Origin: Candidatus Kryptobacter tengchongensis | Lineage (GTDB): Bacteria > Bacteroidota > Ignavibacteria > Kryptoniales > Kryptoniaceae | Assembly: GCA_001485605.1 (NCBI GenBank) | Contig: FAON01000001.1 | Span: 22,678-86,677 of the forward strand | Length of the DNA stretch: 64,000 nt | Direction of reading: 5' to 3' | Shown here: one piece after another, positions 51,630 to 60,840 of the stretch | Numbering within the stretch: the stretch's first letter is position 1 | Layout of the letters: each line of letters begins with the position of its first letter | The notes under the pieces: generated by a model | What the model was told of the DNA's origin: nothing | The model's input: the letters and a program-made list of their open reading frames with translations, nothing else | Databases searched by the model: none | Translations under genes and position numbers: made by a program

Positions 51630-52964
51630 TTACTCTATATCAAGTTCGCCAAGTGCATATTGAAGTTGAACTTTTGCAGCGATATAACTATAAATTGCAT
51701 TAACTCTTGCGCTTACCGCAGTTGTATAATTTGCAGTTGCAATTAAGAGATCAAGCAGTGTCCCAGCGCCGATGTTGTATTTTTCCTCCGCTGTTTTAAG
51801 GTCAAGTTCAGCTGATTTAACCTGTCGCTCTGCTACTTCAATTTGTTTCATTGCGGATTCAAGATCAAGTATTGCTTTCTTCACATCTGCTGTTATCTGT
51901 CTCTTTGCCTGTTCAAGTTGAACCTCTGCATTTTTAACATTTATTTTTGCCTGTTGAACCTGTGTCTGGAGCTGCAACCTGTCAAATATCGGGAAGCTTA
52001 TACTTATACCCCAACCCATTGAGCGATTTTTTAAAAGTGTTGAAAATTCATTACTGCTTAAATTATAACTTGCTGAAGCACTAATCGTTGGCATATAACC
52101 AGACATTGCAACTGTGACACCTGATTTCGCTGCATTTAAACTTGCAATTGCGCTTTTGTAATCGGGTCTTGAATCTATCGCCTTTGAAATAATAGCATCC
52201 AAATTCTTAACCTGCTCCCTTAGAGCGCTAAATTCTGTCGTATCAATTTCCATTGATATTGATGGATCTTCAAAATCATACTCATCAGATGGGATCAAAC
52301 CAAGATAAACAAGTAAATCTGCTTTCGCTTTATCATAATCTGCTTGTGCTCTTATAAGCGCAAGTTCATCATTCCCAACTTGAACCTCCTGTTTGTAAAC
52401 ATCAGCAAGTGAAACCGAACCGACCCTGTTGGCTTCAACTATTCTTTCAAGTTGTCTCTGACTTCTTTTCAAGTTATCTTCAGCAACTTTCAATAATTGT
52501 TTGTTTCTTAAAACATTTAGATAAAGCTGATATGTTTGGAAAATTACAGATTGTCTTGTTCTTTTGAAATTATAGTCAGCTGAAAGGTAATTTGATCTTG
52601 CTCTATTTAAAGAGGCGAAATTTGCAAAACCGTTGAAAAGCAATATGCTTGTGCTTGCGGTTGTTGAAAATGAGTTTAGGGTTTGTGATGTTCTGAACGG
52701 AACAGTGCCAAGACCTGGGATGAATGTTAAATCTGATTCTCTTCTTGTTCTATTCCAGTTTCCAGAAAGGTTCAAATTTGGCAAAAAAACACCGTATGCT
52801 TGCATCACACTTGCAGATTGGGATCGGGCTGTATATTCAGCCTGTTTTATAGTTGTGTTATTTTCAAGCGCAATTTTTGTGCATTCAGAAAGCGTAAGAA
52901 CCTTTTTTGTCTGACCGAGGGCAAAAGCTGGAACCAAAGCTAAAAATAAAATTAACTTCTTCAT
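51630..52964 (-). CDS. TolC-family outer-membrane channel protein
   Basis: The protein is 444 residues with a signal peptide ending FALGQ. It has two OEP halves with long amphipathic helices (ECTKIALENNTTIKQAEY; AEEKYNIGAGTLLDLLIATANY). It should form a trimeric outer-membrane exit duct. First gene of the five-gene efflux operon. Its leader contains a GC hairpin at about 53000-53020. The gap upstream (52965-53340) also holds the second palindromic repeat copy and the promoter of the divergent kinase gene. Confidence 0.93.
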   Translation of the reverse strand: MKKLILFLALVPAFALGQTKKVLTLSECTKIALENNTTIKQAEYTARSQSASVMQAYGVFLPNLNLSGNWNRTRRESDLTFIPGLGTVPFRTSQTLNSFSTTASTSILLFNGFANFASLNRARSNYLSADYNFKRTRQSVIFQTYQLYLNVLRNKQLLKVAEDNLKRSQRQLERIVEANRVGSVSLADVYKQEVQVGNDELALIRAQADYDKAKADLLVYLGLIPSDEYDFEDPSISMEIDTTEFSALREQVKNLDAIISKAIDSRPDYKSAIASLNAAKSGVTVAMSGYMPTISASASYNLSSNEFSTLLKNRSMGWGISISFPIFDRLQLQTQVQQAKINVKNAEVQLEQAKRQITADVKKAILDLESAMKQIEVAERQVKSAELDLKTAEEKYNIGAGTLLDLLIATANYTTAVSARVNAIYSYIAAKVQLQYALGELDIE

Positions 52965-53180
52965 TGTCCCAAAAATTTTTGTTTTAATTTATGAAATAAC
53001 CCCACCCATACTCGGCGGGGCTAAATGTAATTCATTATGTTTAGACGAAACTTATAAATCGCAGTTTCATTTCCTTAAAGTTAGTTATTTTTAAACCTGC
53101 CGACACACCACTCCGCATTGGGAAAGTTAAAAGATCAAAGCCAAAAAAACAATCTAAAGTGAAATCGGCAAAGGTCCAGA

Positions 53181-53230
53181 TGGATCCCTTTGGGACGATC
53201 CCCCTAAGGGGTCCTTAGGACCTTCGGGAC
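53181..53230. repeat. Second palindromic repeat family, copy 2
   Basis: ATCCCTTTGGGACGATCC is followed by CCTAAGGGGTCCTTAGGACC and TTCGGGA, so the element can fold as a nested hairpin. The central 20 bases differ from the 46261-46280 copy at only two positions. It lies between the efflux operon and the FG-GAP kinase. Confidence 0.7.
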
Positions 53231-53284
53231 TTGCCCAGATTTTGGGATATCGTTTTGATTTTTTAATTGTGTTTTATCAATCTC

Positions 53285-53313
53285 TTGACAAAAAAGTTTT
53301 TTCTCTATATATT
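53285..53313 (+). promoter_or_regulatory. Promoter of the FG-GAP kinase gene
   Basis: TTGACA (53285-53290) and TATATT (53308-53313) are separated by 17 bases. The ATG at 53341 follows 27 bases later, with AAGGTGG as ribosome site. It is an ideal housekeeping promoter, so the sensor should be made without its own regulator. Confidence 0.65.
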
Positions 53314-53340
53314 TAATTGAAAATCAAGGTGGAATGCTAA

Positions 53341-56300
53341 ATGGTGAGCAAATTGTTGAAAATTTTTTGCCTCTCAACTCTAATTTTTATTTTTAATCTC
53401 ACCTTTGGGGAAAATTCCTCAGGTTTTAAGTATATCGTTGAAATTAATTCTTTCCCCAATCCCATTTCACATGAGATTATAGGCTTCAGGGTAATTTCTG
53501 AAAACAATGTCTTTCTTTTCACACAGGCTTCAATACTTCATTTTGATGGGAGAAAATTCAAGGTTATATTTCAAACCTTTAACTCAATTATAAAATCAAT
53601 TGACACCGATGGAGAAAATATAATTTTTGACCTTGAATTTTTTAATAAAAAATATATTATTCCTACTATTTATCTTGCCAAATTTCAGGATGATACAGTT
53701 AAAGATATAAAACCATTGAGGATCCCATTTTCTCATAGCACTGTATCAGTAAAATTCATTTCCCATGGTAAATGTGTCATCGGCGGGTTATACGAGTATG
53801 CATTTGTTCACATAAAACATAACTCTGTGATTTACAGGGTTTTTAACTTTAATTATAGGGATTTGTTTTTCTTTTCAAATTTCTTTTGGGATTTGAAAGA
53901 CAGCTTAAATTTTATACCTTTTCATAATCTTAGATCAATTTTTTACATTTTCCTTCGTGGGGGATTTATCAAAATTTTAAAAGGCGAGGAGCAGCCCATT
54001 GTGAAACAATTGGAGATCAGAACAGAGCAAGAGATAGATTCGTTTGAATTTTTAAGATTACCGAGTATGGGTTCAGACTCGGATCTAACTCCACCAAATG
54101 AAACCATACTTATTAATTTTGATAATGGTGGTTTTGCAATTTTAAAGCCAAATTTTGAATCTCCGTTAAACCCATACTACAAAGTTTTGGATACAGTTAC
54201 ACTTATTATTCCCCATTATCGGGGAACAGTGCAAAATAGAGAAGGTTTTATAAAAATTAAAACACATAATTTTTTAAAGATCATATCTTTTCCATTTACA
54301 AAGGTAAAGCCACCTCTTATATTAGGCATATTGAAGAGTGGTGAAGTTATAAAAGCAAAAGACGAAAATCTTGAAACTTGGGAGTTGATTCCATCTGACT
54401 ATACTATAAAGGACATAATACCTCTGAAACAAACGGACAGTTTGGTGAACTTTCTCGCTATCTCGCCAGAAAAAGTTTTTATGTTATCTTTGTTAAATCA
54501 ACCTGCTTTAATCAAACGAGATAATGAAAGTGGGCAGATAAGCGGAAAGAAAAAAGGAGTTTTCTTTGAGGTATATCCCTTTGACTTTGGAAGTTTTTAT
54601 GGTATAGATGTTGATGATTTTGATAATGATAACTTTGAGGATCTCTGTATCCTAAATATAACGGGGACAAATTCTTATTTAAAAGGCTCTGACTTCAGAA
54701 ATTTAAAATTTTCAAACATCTCACCTCGTGTGGGTTTCATTAGAGAAACTAGTGGAGAAGTTGGTATAGCATCAGCAGATGTAAATAATGATGGTTATAG
54801 CGATATTTTAATTGCCAATATTTTAAAGCACAATGGTATATTCATAAATAGAATGGGCTACTTTAAAGATATGACGGAACAGTTCAATCTTAAATTTGAC
54901 CCGAAAAGGAGCGAACATGTTGCGATAGCCGATGTTAACTCGGATGGATGGGTTGATGTTTTCTTCACATCTTTAAATGGTAGCAATAAATTATTGCTCA
55001 ATGTAAGTGGGCTCAAGTTTATTGATTTTACTGAAAAAGCTGGTCTTACATCAAATGGTAGAGCTATCTCAGCGGTTTTTTGTGATGTAAATGCTGATGG
55101 GTATCCAGACCTGTATGTTGGAAACTGGACAGGTGGTAATAAACTATACCTGAATAATGGGGATGGGACATTTAAGGACTTTACAAAGGAAAGCGGAACG
55201 GCTGGGGATCAACTGATGAAAACTAATTCCATTCTTTTTTCAGATTTTAATAATGATGGATATCCAGATCTTTTCGTTGGGAACAGGGGGAATGGGAACA
55301 TATTGTTTTTAAATAACGGTGATGGGACATTCAAGGATATCACTAAAGAAAGTGGCTTATTTGATCCCGAGTTATTTACATACGGAGCGACAGCAAACGA
55401 CTTTGATAATGATGGCTTCGTAGATATTTTCATAGCCTATCTTGGTGGGGTAAAAATTTATAAAAATATCGGGGTTGTGAACAATGTCCCGCACTTCGTT
55501 GATGTAACATCTAAATGGATAAGGCAAACCGAGAAATTTATAGGTTATAACACATGTGCTGTATCCTTTGATGCTGACTTAGATGGAGATATTGACATAA
55601 TTTTTACCCAGAACGAGGGGGTAATTTTTATGTTGAAAAATTATCTCAATGATAGGATTGGAAGTGAGAAAAACTATGTAAAAATTAAGTTAATCGGGGT
55701 AAACTCAAATTACAATGCAGTAGGTGCTACTGTTAAGTTATTAAAAAATGGTGATGTCGTGGCGTCAAGATATCTTATCGCAGGAAGCGGATATGCAAGC
55801 TGTGAGTCAAAGATATTGCATTTCGCATTGCCCGATGAAAATTTCAATTCGTATGAGATTCAGGTTGAATTTCCGCCGTATAAGGGTCAAAGGGTGATAA
55901 AGCGTGTAAAGGTAAACGCAGGTCAAATTATCACAATAAAGGAAATAACTGGGCTTGAAGCAAAGGTTACACAATTTAAGAAACTGATTAAGTCATTTAG
56001 ATTAAATGGGATTGAAATAGCAAAATTTCTTGGAATAATTCTAATCTTTATCTTCTATATCGCTTATAGAAAATCATCACATCCATCAGCGAGACTTAAC
56101 TTTAATATGTTCGCACTCGTTGCCTTAACGATTTTGATATATCTTATAACTCGTTTTTTGATATACTTTGAGATTGAGCTCAAACCATTTGTATTGATAA
56201 ATCAAAATTTAAATCTAATTTTAAATCTATTGTATTTTCTACCGCATTTATTGGGCATACTTCTTTTGATAATTTATGAGCTTGCTTTAAGGAAGAAAGA

Positions 56301-57174
56301 TATACATCGTGTTGCAAAGGAGGGAACTATAGCAACACTTATAAGTAACATTGAGGAATTCAGGCATAGTCAACTTAAATCAACGATTTTAACGCACATT
56401 TCATTTCTTGTTAATAATGTAAACCTGATCATATCAAAAGATGACAGAGAATTAAAATATAGGTTAAACAATTTAATAGCAGAATATCAAGAAATTGTCC
56501 TGCCCGCTTTAAAAGATATACATCATCTTTGCGAACTTCACTCAATAAAATTTAGATACAGCTTATCAGAGGATATTTTAAACCAACTCATTAAGTTGAA
56601 TGACCTTATAAGTAGGGGTTTTAAAGAGGAGGAGATGAGAAAACTTAAATATCAAATAATCAGAGGGATTTCGGAACTTAGAAATGAGATTCAGAGCTTA
56701 AAAGCGACATTGATATCAAACTATACAACGGTTGTAGAATCAGCTATTGAAAAGGCGATAGGGCAATTTAAATTGAATTATATTGATTTCAGACCTGAAG
56801 GGGAAAATGTTGTGATTTTTAATGAGCCTGAGCTTATCAAGGTGCTCTCAATAGTTATTGAGAATTCAATTCAAGCTTTATCAAGCGATATGTTTGAAAA
56901 TCCGCTTATTAAAATAGCAGTGGTTAAGCCAAAACATGAACAGTATAACAAAATAGAAATACATATAATTGACAATGGACCTGGGATAGCACCTGAGGTT
57001 TTGAAAAGTCTTTTTCGGGAAAAGGTCACTACAAAGCCATCGGGTCATGGATTTGGATTGCTTTATGCGAGCGAATGTGTGAAGAGATATAATGGCTCAA
57101 TTTATGTATTACCATCTGAATCTGGTGCCCACTTTGTGATTGGTCTTTTAAAGGCGTTAACTACCCAAAATTAA
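53341..57174 (+). CDS. Membrane histidine-kinase-like protein with extracellular FG-GAP and ASPIC domains
   Basis: The protein is 1277 residues. It has a signal peptide; a beta-rich region (about 30-400); then at least seven FG-GAP/VCBS calcium loops (about 420-770: DVNNDGYSDILIAN, DFNNDGYPDLFVGN, DFDNDGFVDIFIAY and others). An ASPIC/UnbV-like domain follows (about 776-870). Three membrane helices lie at about 890-985. The cytoplasmic part has helical dimerisation sequence with a candidate phosphoacceptor His1009 (EEFRHSQLKS, not a standard H box). An HATPase domain (about 1150-1275) has IENSIQAL, DNGPGIAPE and GHGFGLLYA. It should sense something outside the membrane and signal to the response regulator 16 bases downstream. 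The ligand is unknown; calcium is likely structural. Confidence 0.85.
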   Translation: MVSKLLKIFCLSTLIFIFNLTFGENSSGFKYIVEINSFPNPISHEIIGFRVISENNVFLFTQASILHFDGRKFKVIFQTFNSIIKSIDTDGENIIFDLEFFNKKYIIPTIYLAKFQDDTVKDIKPLRIPFSHSTVSVKFISHGKCVIGGLYEYAFVHIKHNSVIYRVFNFNYRDLFFFSNFFWDLKDSLNFIPFHNLRSIFYIFLRGGFIKILKGEEQPIVKQLEIRTEQEIDSFEFLRLPSMGSDSDLTPPNETILINFDNGGFAILKPNFESPLNPYYKVLDTVTLIIPHYRGTVQNREGFIKIKTHNFLKIISFPFTKVKPPLILGILKSGEVIKAKDENLETWELIPSDYTIKDIIPLKQTDSLVNFLAISPEKVFMLSLLNQPALIKRDNESGQISGKKKGVFFEVYPFDFGSFYGIDVDDFDNDNFEDLCILNITGTNSYLKGSDFRNLKFSNISPRVGFIRETSGEVGIASADVNNDGYSDILIANILKHNGIFINRMGYFKDMTEQFNLKFDPKRSEHVAIADVNSDGWVDVFFTSLNGSNKLLLNVSGLKFIDFTEKAGLTSNGRAISAVFCDVNADGYPDLYVGNWTGGNKLYLNNGDGTFKDFTKESGTAGDQLMKTNSILFSDFNNDGYPDLFVGNRGNGNILFLNNGDGTFKDITKESGLFDPELFTYGATANDFDNDGFVDIFIAYLGGVKIYKNIGVVNNVPHFVDVTSKWIRQTEKFIGYNTCAVSFDADLDGDIDIIFTQNEGVIFMLKNYLNDRIGSEKNYVKIKLIGVNSNYNAVGATVKLLKNGDVVASRYLIAGSGYASCESKILHFALPDENFNSYEIQVEFPPYKGQRVIKRVKVNAGQIITIKEITGLEAKVTQFKKLIKSFRLNGIEIAKFLGIILIFIFYIAYRKSSHPSARLNFNMFALVALTILIYLITRFLIYFEIELKPFVLINQNLNLILNLLYFLPHLLGILLLIIYELALRKKDIHRVAKEGTIATLISNIEEFRHSQLKSTILTHISFLVNNVNLIISKDDRELKYRLNNLIAEYQEIVLPALKDIHHLCELHSIKFRYSLSEDILNQLIKLNDLISRGFKEEEMRKLKYQIIRGISELRNEIQSLKATLISNYTTVVESAIEKAIGQFKLNYIDFRPEGENVVIFNEPELIKVLSIVIENSIQALSSDMFENPLIKIAVVKPKHEQYNKIEIHIIDNGPGIAPEVLKSLFREKVTTKPSGHGFGLLYASECVKRYNGSIYVLPSESGAHFVIGLLKALTTQN

Positions 57175-57190
57175 ATGAAGGGTATGGTAA

Positions 57191-58528
57191 GTGAAGTTAA
57201 ATCTATTAATAATTGACGATGATGTAAATTTCCTTAACACTGCAAAGAAAATCCTTCAGTATGGTTTTGAAGTTACGACATCTAAAAATGGCAAAAATGG
57301 CATAGAAGCTTTCCAACAGTATGACTTTCAGATTGTTCTTCTTGACATGAAGCTTCCAGATATATCTGGGCTTGATGTCTTAAGGAGAATAAAAGAGATA
57401 AATCCGTTTACACCCGTGATAATAATAACTGAATATCCTGATTTTGAAAACGCAGTTCAAGCCATGAAATTGGGTGCGGATGACTATATTCAGAAAGATT
57501 TCAACTTTGATCTTTTAAAGTCAAAAATTGAGAAACTGCTTGAAACGAGGGATTTAAAAGTTGCTTTAAAGTATCTTAAGACAGAAGCGGAATTAATAAG
57601 GAATGAATTTATCTATGCGAGTGAGGTTATGCGAAAGCTGAAGATTGAAATTGAGAGAATAGCAAATCTTGATGTTGATGTATTGTTAACTGGCGAGACT
57701 GGTGTTGGGAAGGACCTTTTAGCATATGAAATACACAAATTAAGCCCAAGAAGAGATAAAAATTTTGTAATGGTAAACCTTGCTGGCATTGAACCCAATC
57801 TTGTTGATTCTGAATTATTCGGAACAGTTAAAGGTGCTTTCACAGATGCAGTAAACAGGATGGGTAAGTTTGAGTATGCGAATGGTGGGACAATATATCT
57901 TCCTGAGATCTCAGAAATACCACAAAGCACACAAATTAAATTGCTTGAATTTCTCCAGTATAAAAAAATTACAAGAATTGGTAGCAACAAGGATATAAGG
58001 GTTGATGTTAGATTGATATTTGCAACCAATTCGGATCTTGAAAAACTTCTCAGTGCTGGGAAATTAAGGGATGACTTTTTCTATCGTATAAGTGTGAATA
58101 AAATTCATATCCCGCCACTTAGAGAAAGAAGAGATGATATAATACCTCTTGCAGAATACTTCATAAGGAAATATTCAAGTCAATACGGGATAAGAAGGGA
58201 GTTTAAATTAAACGATGAATTAGTTAAAGCTATGCTTTCATACAGCTGGCCTGGGAATGTAAGGGAGCTTGAAAATATGATTAGATCTTCAATAAGGGAT
58301 GATGTTGATGAGTTAAGGCTGGAGCATTTTCCATATCTTTATGAGAGGATTTCAAGATCAAGTTCAATCAAACCTTATAAACTTGCGGAGGCTGAATTTA
58401 GGGAAAATTATTTTAAGAATTTATACCATCAAGCAAATGGGGATATAAACAGAGCGTCAAAGTTATCCGGGATTTCATCAAAATACCTTCGCAGGATATT
58501 AAAATCCCTTGGTATTGTGGTTAAGTGA
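57191..58528 (+). CDS. NtrC-family response regulator with altered GAFTGA and Walker B motifs
   Basis: The protein is 445 residues with a GTG start after AAGGG. The receiver domain has acidic DDD at 9-11 and phosphoacceptor Asp52. The AAA+ domain (about 140-365) has Walker A GETGVGKD. The sigma-54 contact loop reads GAFTDA (215-220) instead of GAFTGA. The Walker B segment is IYLPEISEIP, so Pro238 stands where Asp is normal and only Glu239 is kept. The arginine-finger region LRDDFFYRISV and sensor II are present. The C-terminus is a Fis-type helix-turn-helix (GDINRASKLSGISSKYLRRIL). It is probably the partner of the FG-GAP kinase and the activator of the promoter at 58709. Confidence 0.88.
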   Translation: MKLNLLIIDDDVNFLNTAKKILQYGFEVTTSKNGKNGIEAFQQYDFQIVLLDMKLPDISGLDVLRRIKEINPFTPVIIITEYPDFENAVQAMKLGADDYIQKDFNFDLLKSKIEKLLETRDLKVALKYLKTEAELIRNEFIYASEVMRKLKIEIERIANLDVDVLLTGETGVGKDLLAYEIHKLSPRRDKNFVMVNLAGIEPNLVDSELFGTVKGAFTDAVNRMGKFEYANGGTIYLPEISEIPQSTQIKLLEFLQYKKITRIGSNKDIRVDVRLIFATNSDLEKLLSAGKLRDDFFYRISVNKIHIPPLRERRDDIIPLAEYFIRKYSSQYGIRREFKLNDELVKAMLSYSWPGNVRELENMIRSSIRDDVDELRLEHFPYLYERISRSSSIKPYKLAEAEFRENYFKNLYHQANGDINRASKLSGISSKYLRRILKSLGIVVK

Positions 58529-58566
58529 TTTTCCGAAGGGGGTTTTCCTGGACACTTGTGGTTTGA

Positions 58567-58655
58567 GGGAAAAAATTTTTCCCTTGTTTAATTTTTTTAA
58601 TTATTTTTCAATCACTTTTTGAGGAAAAAATTTTTTCCCAAGGAAAAATTTTTCC
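58567..58655 (+). promoter_or_regulatory. Three palindromic upstream activator-like sites
   Basis: Three related palindromes lie 70-160 bases upstream of the -12 element: GGGAAAAAATTTTTCCC (58567-58583), GGAAAAAATTTTTTCC (58623-58638, perfect) and GGAAAAATTTTTCC (58642-58655, perfect). Spacing and dyad symmetry are what enhancer sites of NtrC-type dimers look like. They are too A/T-symmetric to exclude DNA bending or terminator roles, but no gene end needs three terminators here. Confidence 0.6.
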
Positions 58656-58708
58656 CCTTTTAATATCTCTTAAACCTTCAAAATTTTTCAAAAAAACAAA
58701 ATTAAATC

Positions 58709-58726
58709 TTCGGCATAGAATTTGCA
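58709..58726 (+). promoter_or_regulatory. Sigma-54 (-24/-12) promoter
   Basis: TTCGGCATAGAATTTGCA has GG at 58712-58713 and GC at 58724-58725, ten bases apart, as required for RpoN promoters (consensus TGGCAC-N5-TTGC). It lies 115 bases before the zinc-ribbon gene. Between them is a C/G-rich hairpin-like stretch (CCCGGGGG ... CCCCTGGG, about 58790-58813). With the activator-like palindromes upstream it accounts for the 310-base gap 58529-58839. Confidence 0.6.
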
Positions 58727-58839
58727 ATAAAATAGAGAAAATAGTTTTCGTCCTGGAAAAGATTGACTTTGCCAATTTAAAAATTAAAACCCGGGGGAAC
58801 TTACCCCTGGGGGAATTTAAAAATTCAAAGATAAAATAT

Positions 58840-59073
58840 ATGTCAAGACAAAAGAAGCTGATGAACATGGTTCGGTTGTCTTCAAGGGTTCTCAAAGATA
58901 GATATCGGCTTTGTCCGAAATGCGGTAACTTCGCTCATTTTTCACTTGAACAGTTTTATTGTGTTGTATGTGGTACAAAGATGATTGAGGAATGTAAAAG
59001 GTGTAAAGAGCCGATAATTTATCCAACTTCAAAATTTTGCCCAATATGTGGTGAAAGCTATTTGGAGATATAA
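58840..59073 (+). CDS. Small double zinc-ribbon protein
   Basis: The protein is 77 residues. Four CxxC pairs (Cys25/28, 41/44, 52/55, 67/70) make two zinc ribbons in a row: CPKCG ... CVVCG and CKRCK ... CPICG. There is no signal peptide or membrane helix, so it is cytoplasmic. Such modules bind nucleic acid or protein. ATG 58861 is an alternative start. First gene after the sigma-54 promoter; its last codon is followed one base later by the next gene's ATG. Confidence 0.75.
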   Translation: MSRQKKLMNMVRLSSRVLKDRYRLCPKCGNFAHFSLEQFYCVVCGTKMIEECKRCKEPIIYPTSKFCPICGESYLEI

Positions 59074-59074
59074 A

Positions 59075-59944
59075 ATGAAAAAATTGATATTTATAACAGT
59101 AATTACCTTTAGTTTTTTGAATGCTCAGTTGAGTAATATAAGGGGCGTTGTGAAGGATAAGTTAAGTGGAAATCCTGTAGAGGGAGCGGTTGTAATTATT
59201 AAAGATATTCAATTAAGGAGTGTGACAGATAGAAATGGTAGATTTGAAATTAAGAACATCTCGCAGGGTAAATATAACCTGGTAGTAGAAGCAGAAGGAT
59301 TTGAAATATCTACCCTTGAGAATATTATAATTGAAAGTGGCGAAATTCTATATGTTGAAGTTGAACTTAATCCAAAAATTAAAGAAACGAAAATAATAGC
59401 AATGGGAAGTGAGAAAATAACAAAAAGAGAGAAGGGAAATCAAACAGCTGTTAATATGTTATTAAGCGGCGGGTTATCCATTTTAACTTTAAACTCAAAT
59501 GATGTAAAATATTGGGAAAAAACGGGATTTTATGTTGAAACTGGTGTTGCTTTTAGATTTTCTAAGAGTGTATTGTTTGATGTAGTTATCAGCATTATCG
59601 GGTTTAAATTTAAAAAGGAAGAATTTTTAAGGGATTATTATAATCTATCCTCGCTTGAAAGCGGTAATTTAGTGATGGGCTCATTTTATATAGATAGTAA
59701 AATTTTTACTGGGCCATTTTATTTTGTAATAGGCTTGGGATACTATATATCTGAGGCGGCAGCTAGTTATATAGTAAATTTCCCGGGTCCAAATCCTGAG
59801 AAAGCATTTTCAAAAGTTTGGGGTCAGGGTCTTTCAATTATCTATGGGATTGGTATCAAACCAAATTTATTTGCTTTTTCATTTGAAGTTAAAGGAATGG
59901 AACCAATACAAGTTTTTTTATTTGGAGTATCAATTGGATATTAA
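59075..59944 (+). CDS. Carboxypeptidase-regulatory-like domain protein with barrel-like C-terminus
   Basis: I start it at ATG 59075 (MKKLIFITV) with GGAG at 59063; the longer frame from 59048 lacks a signal peptide start. The product is 289 residues. Signal peptide, then a CarboxypepD_reg-like beta sandwich (about 20-105: IRGVVKDKLSGNPVEGAVVIIKD, FEIKNISQGKYNLVVEAEGFE). After a basic linker come about 150 residues of alternating strands that could form a small outer-membrane barrel. Role unknown; probably surface-associated. It is followed 19 bases later by the lipoprotein gene. Confidence 0.75.
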   Translation: MKKLIFITVITFSFLNAQLSNIRGVVKDKLSGNPVEGAVVIIKDIQLRSVTDRNGRFEIKNISQGKYNLVVEAEGFEISTLENIIIESGEILYVEVELNPKIKETKIIAMGSEKITKREKGNQTAVNMLLSGGLSILTLNSNDVKYWEKTGFYVETGVAFRFSKSVLFDVVISIIGFKFKKEEFLRDYYNLSSLESGNLVMGSFYIDSKIFTGPFYFVIGLGYYISEAAASYIVNFPGPNPEKAFSKVWGQGLSIIYGIGIKPNLFAFSFEVKGMEPIQVFLFGVSIGY

Positions 59945-59963
59945 AGAAAAATCAGGATTTAAT

Positions 59964-60794
59964 ATGATAAGAAAATTAGTTTTCCTAACTTTAGTTGCAA
60001 GTTTGTTTGTTTATTTTTCTTCATGTTTGAAGGAGCCGCAAAATCCATTTGATCCATCTGGAAAGGGATATGTTCCTCCAAGTGTTGAGATAACATCTGG
60101 TCCTTCTGAGGGGGAAACTGTTAATAAGACAGAGGTGACTTTTTCATGGCGTGGAAATTCTGATTTAAATGAGTTTAGATATAAGCTTGAGCCGTATCCC
60201 ATTGCATGGAGTAACTGGACTAAGTCAACATCTGTTACTTTTTATGGGCTTAACGATACATCTTATAAATTTTTACTTGAAACAAGATATGAAGGTCAAA
60301 CAGACGTAGCTAAAATCTCAAGAAATTTTAAGGTAGATGCTTATAAGGGACCTGGGCTGAAGCTTTATCCCCTTTATAACTACGTTATTAACGGGTCTGA
60401 GTTTGAAGTAGAAGTTGTTATAGAAGATATTCCACGATTTGAGGCTGGGAGTTTTAGAATTTCGTTTAACAAAGATTACTTATATTTTGTATCCATTCAA
60501 GGTGGCGATATCAACAGTAGATATGGAGTTTCACAGGTTATATTACCTGATTTTTCAAGGTTGAGTATTATTCAACAGGCAAATCAGCTTGGTTATTTTA
60601 ATGTAACTATTGGAATTTTACCTTCAGCATCAGTTGAGTATGTAAGTTCTGGTTCAATTGCAAAATTAAAGTTTAGAGCTTTGCGAACGGGCTCTACTTC
60701 TATAATGCTTACAAATGAAAAAATAATTGATCAAAATGGAATGGTATTTGCGTTAGGTTTTACAAATTCAGCCGCAATTGTTGAAATCAAATAA
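59964..60794 (+). CDS. Cohesin-like lipoprotein
   Basis: From ATG 59964 (AGGA 6 bases upstream) the protein has 276 residues. Lipobox VYFSSC, then NPFDPSGKGY. An Ig/fibronectin-like domain spans about 40-130. A second beta domain (about 140-276) resembles cohesin domains: FEVEVVIEDIPRFEAGSFRI, a long middle, then GSIAKLKFRALRTGSTSI. Cohesins bind dockerins, and a dockerin-like protein occurs at 2234, but no link is shown. It is in the same-strand series with the caspase gene. Confidence 0.75.
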   Translation: MIRKLVFLTLVASLFVYFSSCLKEPQNPFDPSGKGYVPPSVEITSGPSEGETVNKTEVTFSWRGNSDLNEFRYKLEPYPIAWSNWTKSTSVTFYGLNDTSYKFLLETRYEGQTDVAKISRNFKVDAYKGPGLKLYPLYNYVINGSEFEVEVVIEDIPRFEAGSFRISFNKDYLYFVSIQGGDINSRYGVSQVILPDFSRLSIIQQANQLGYFNVTIGILPSASVEYVSSGSIAKLKFRALRTGSTSIMLTNEKIIDQNGMVFALGFTNSAAIVEIK

Positions 60795-60840
60795 TTAATG
60801 GATTTAGGAATAAAAAGTAAATTCAATGGAGGTGATTAAA

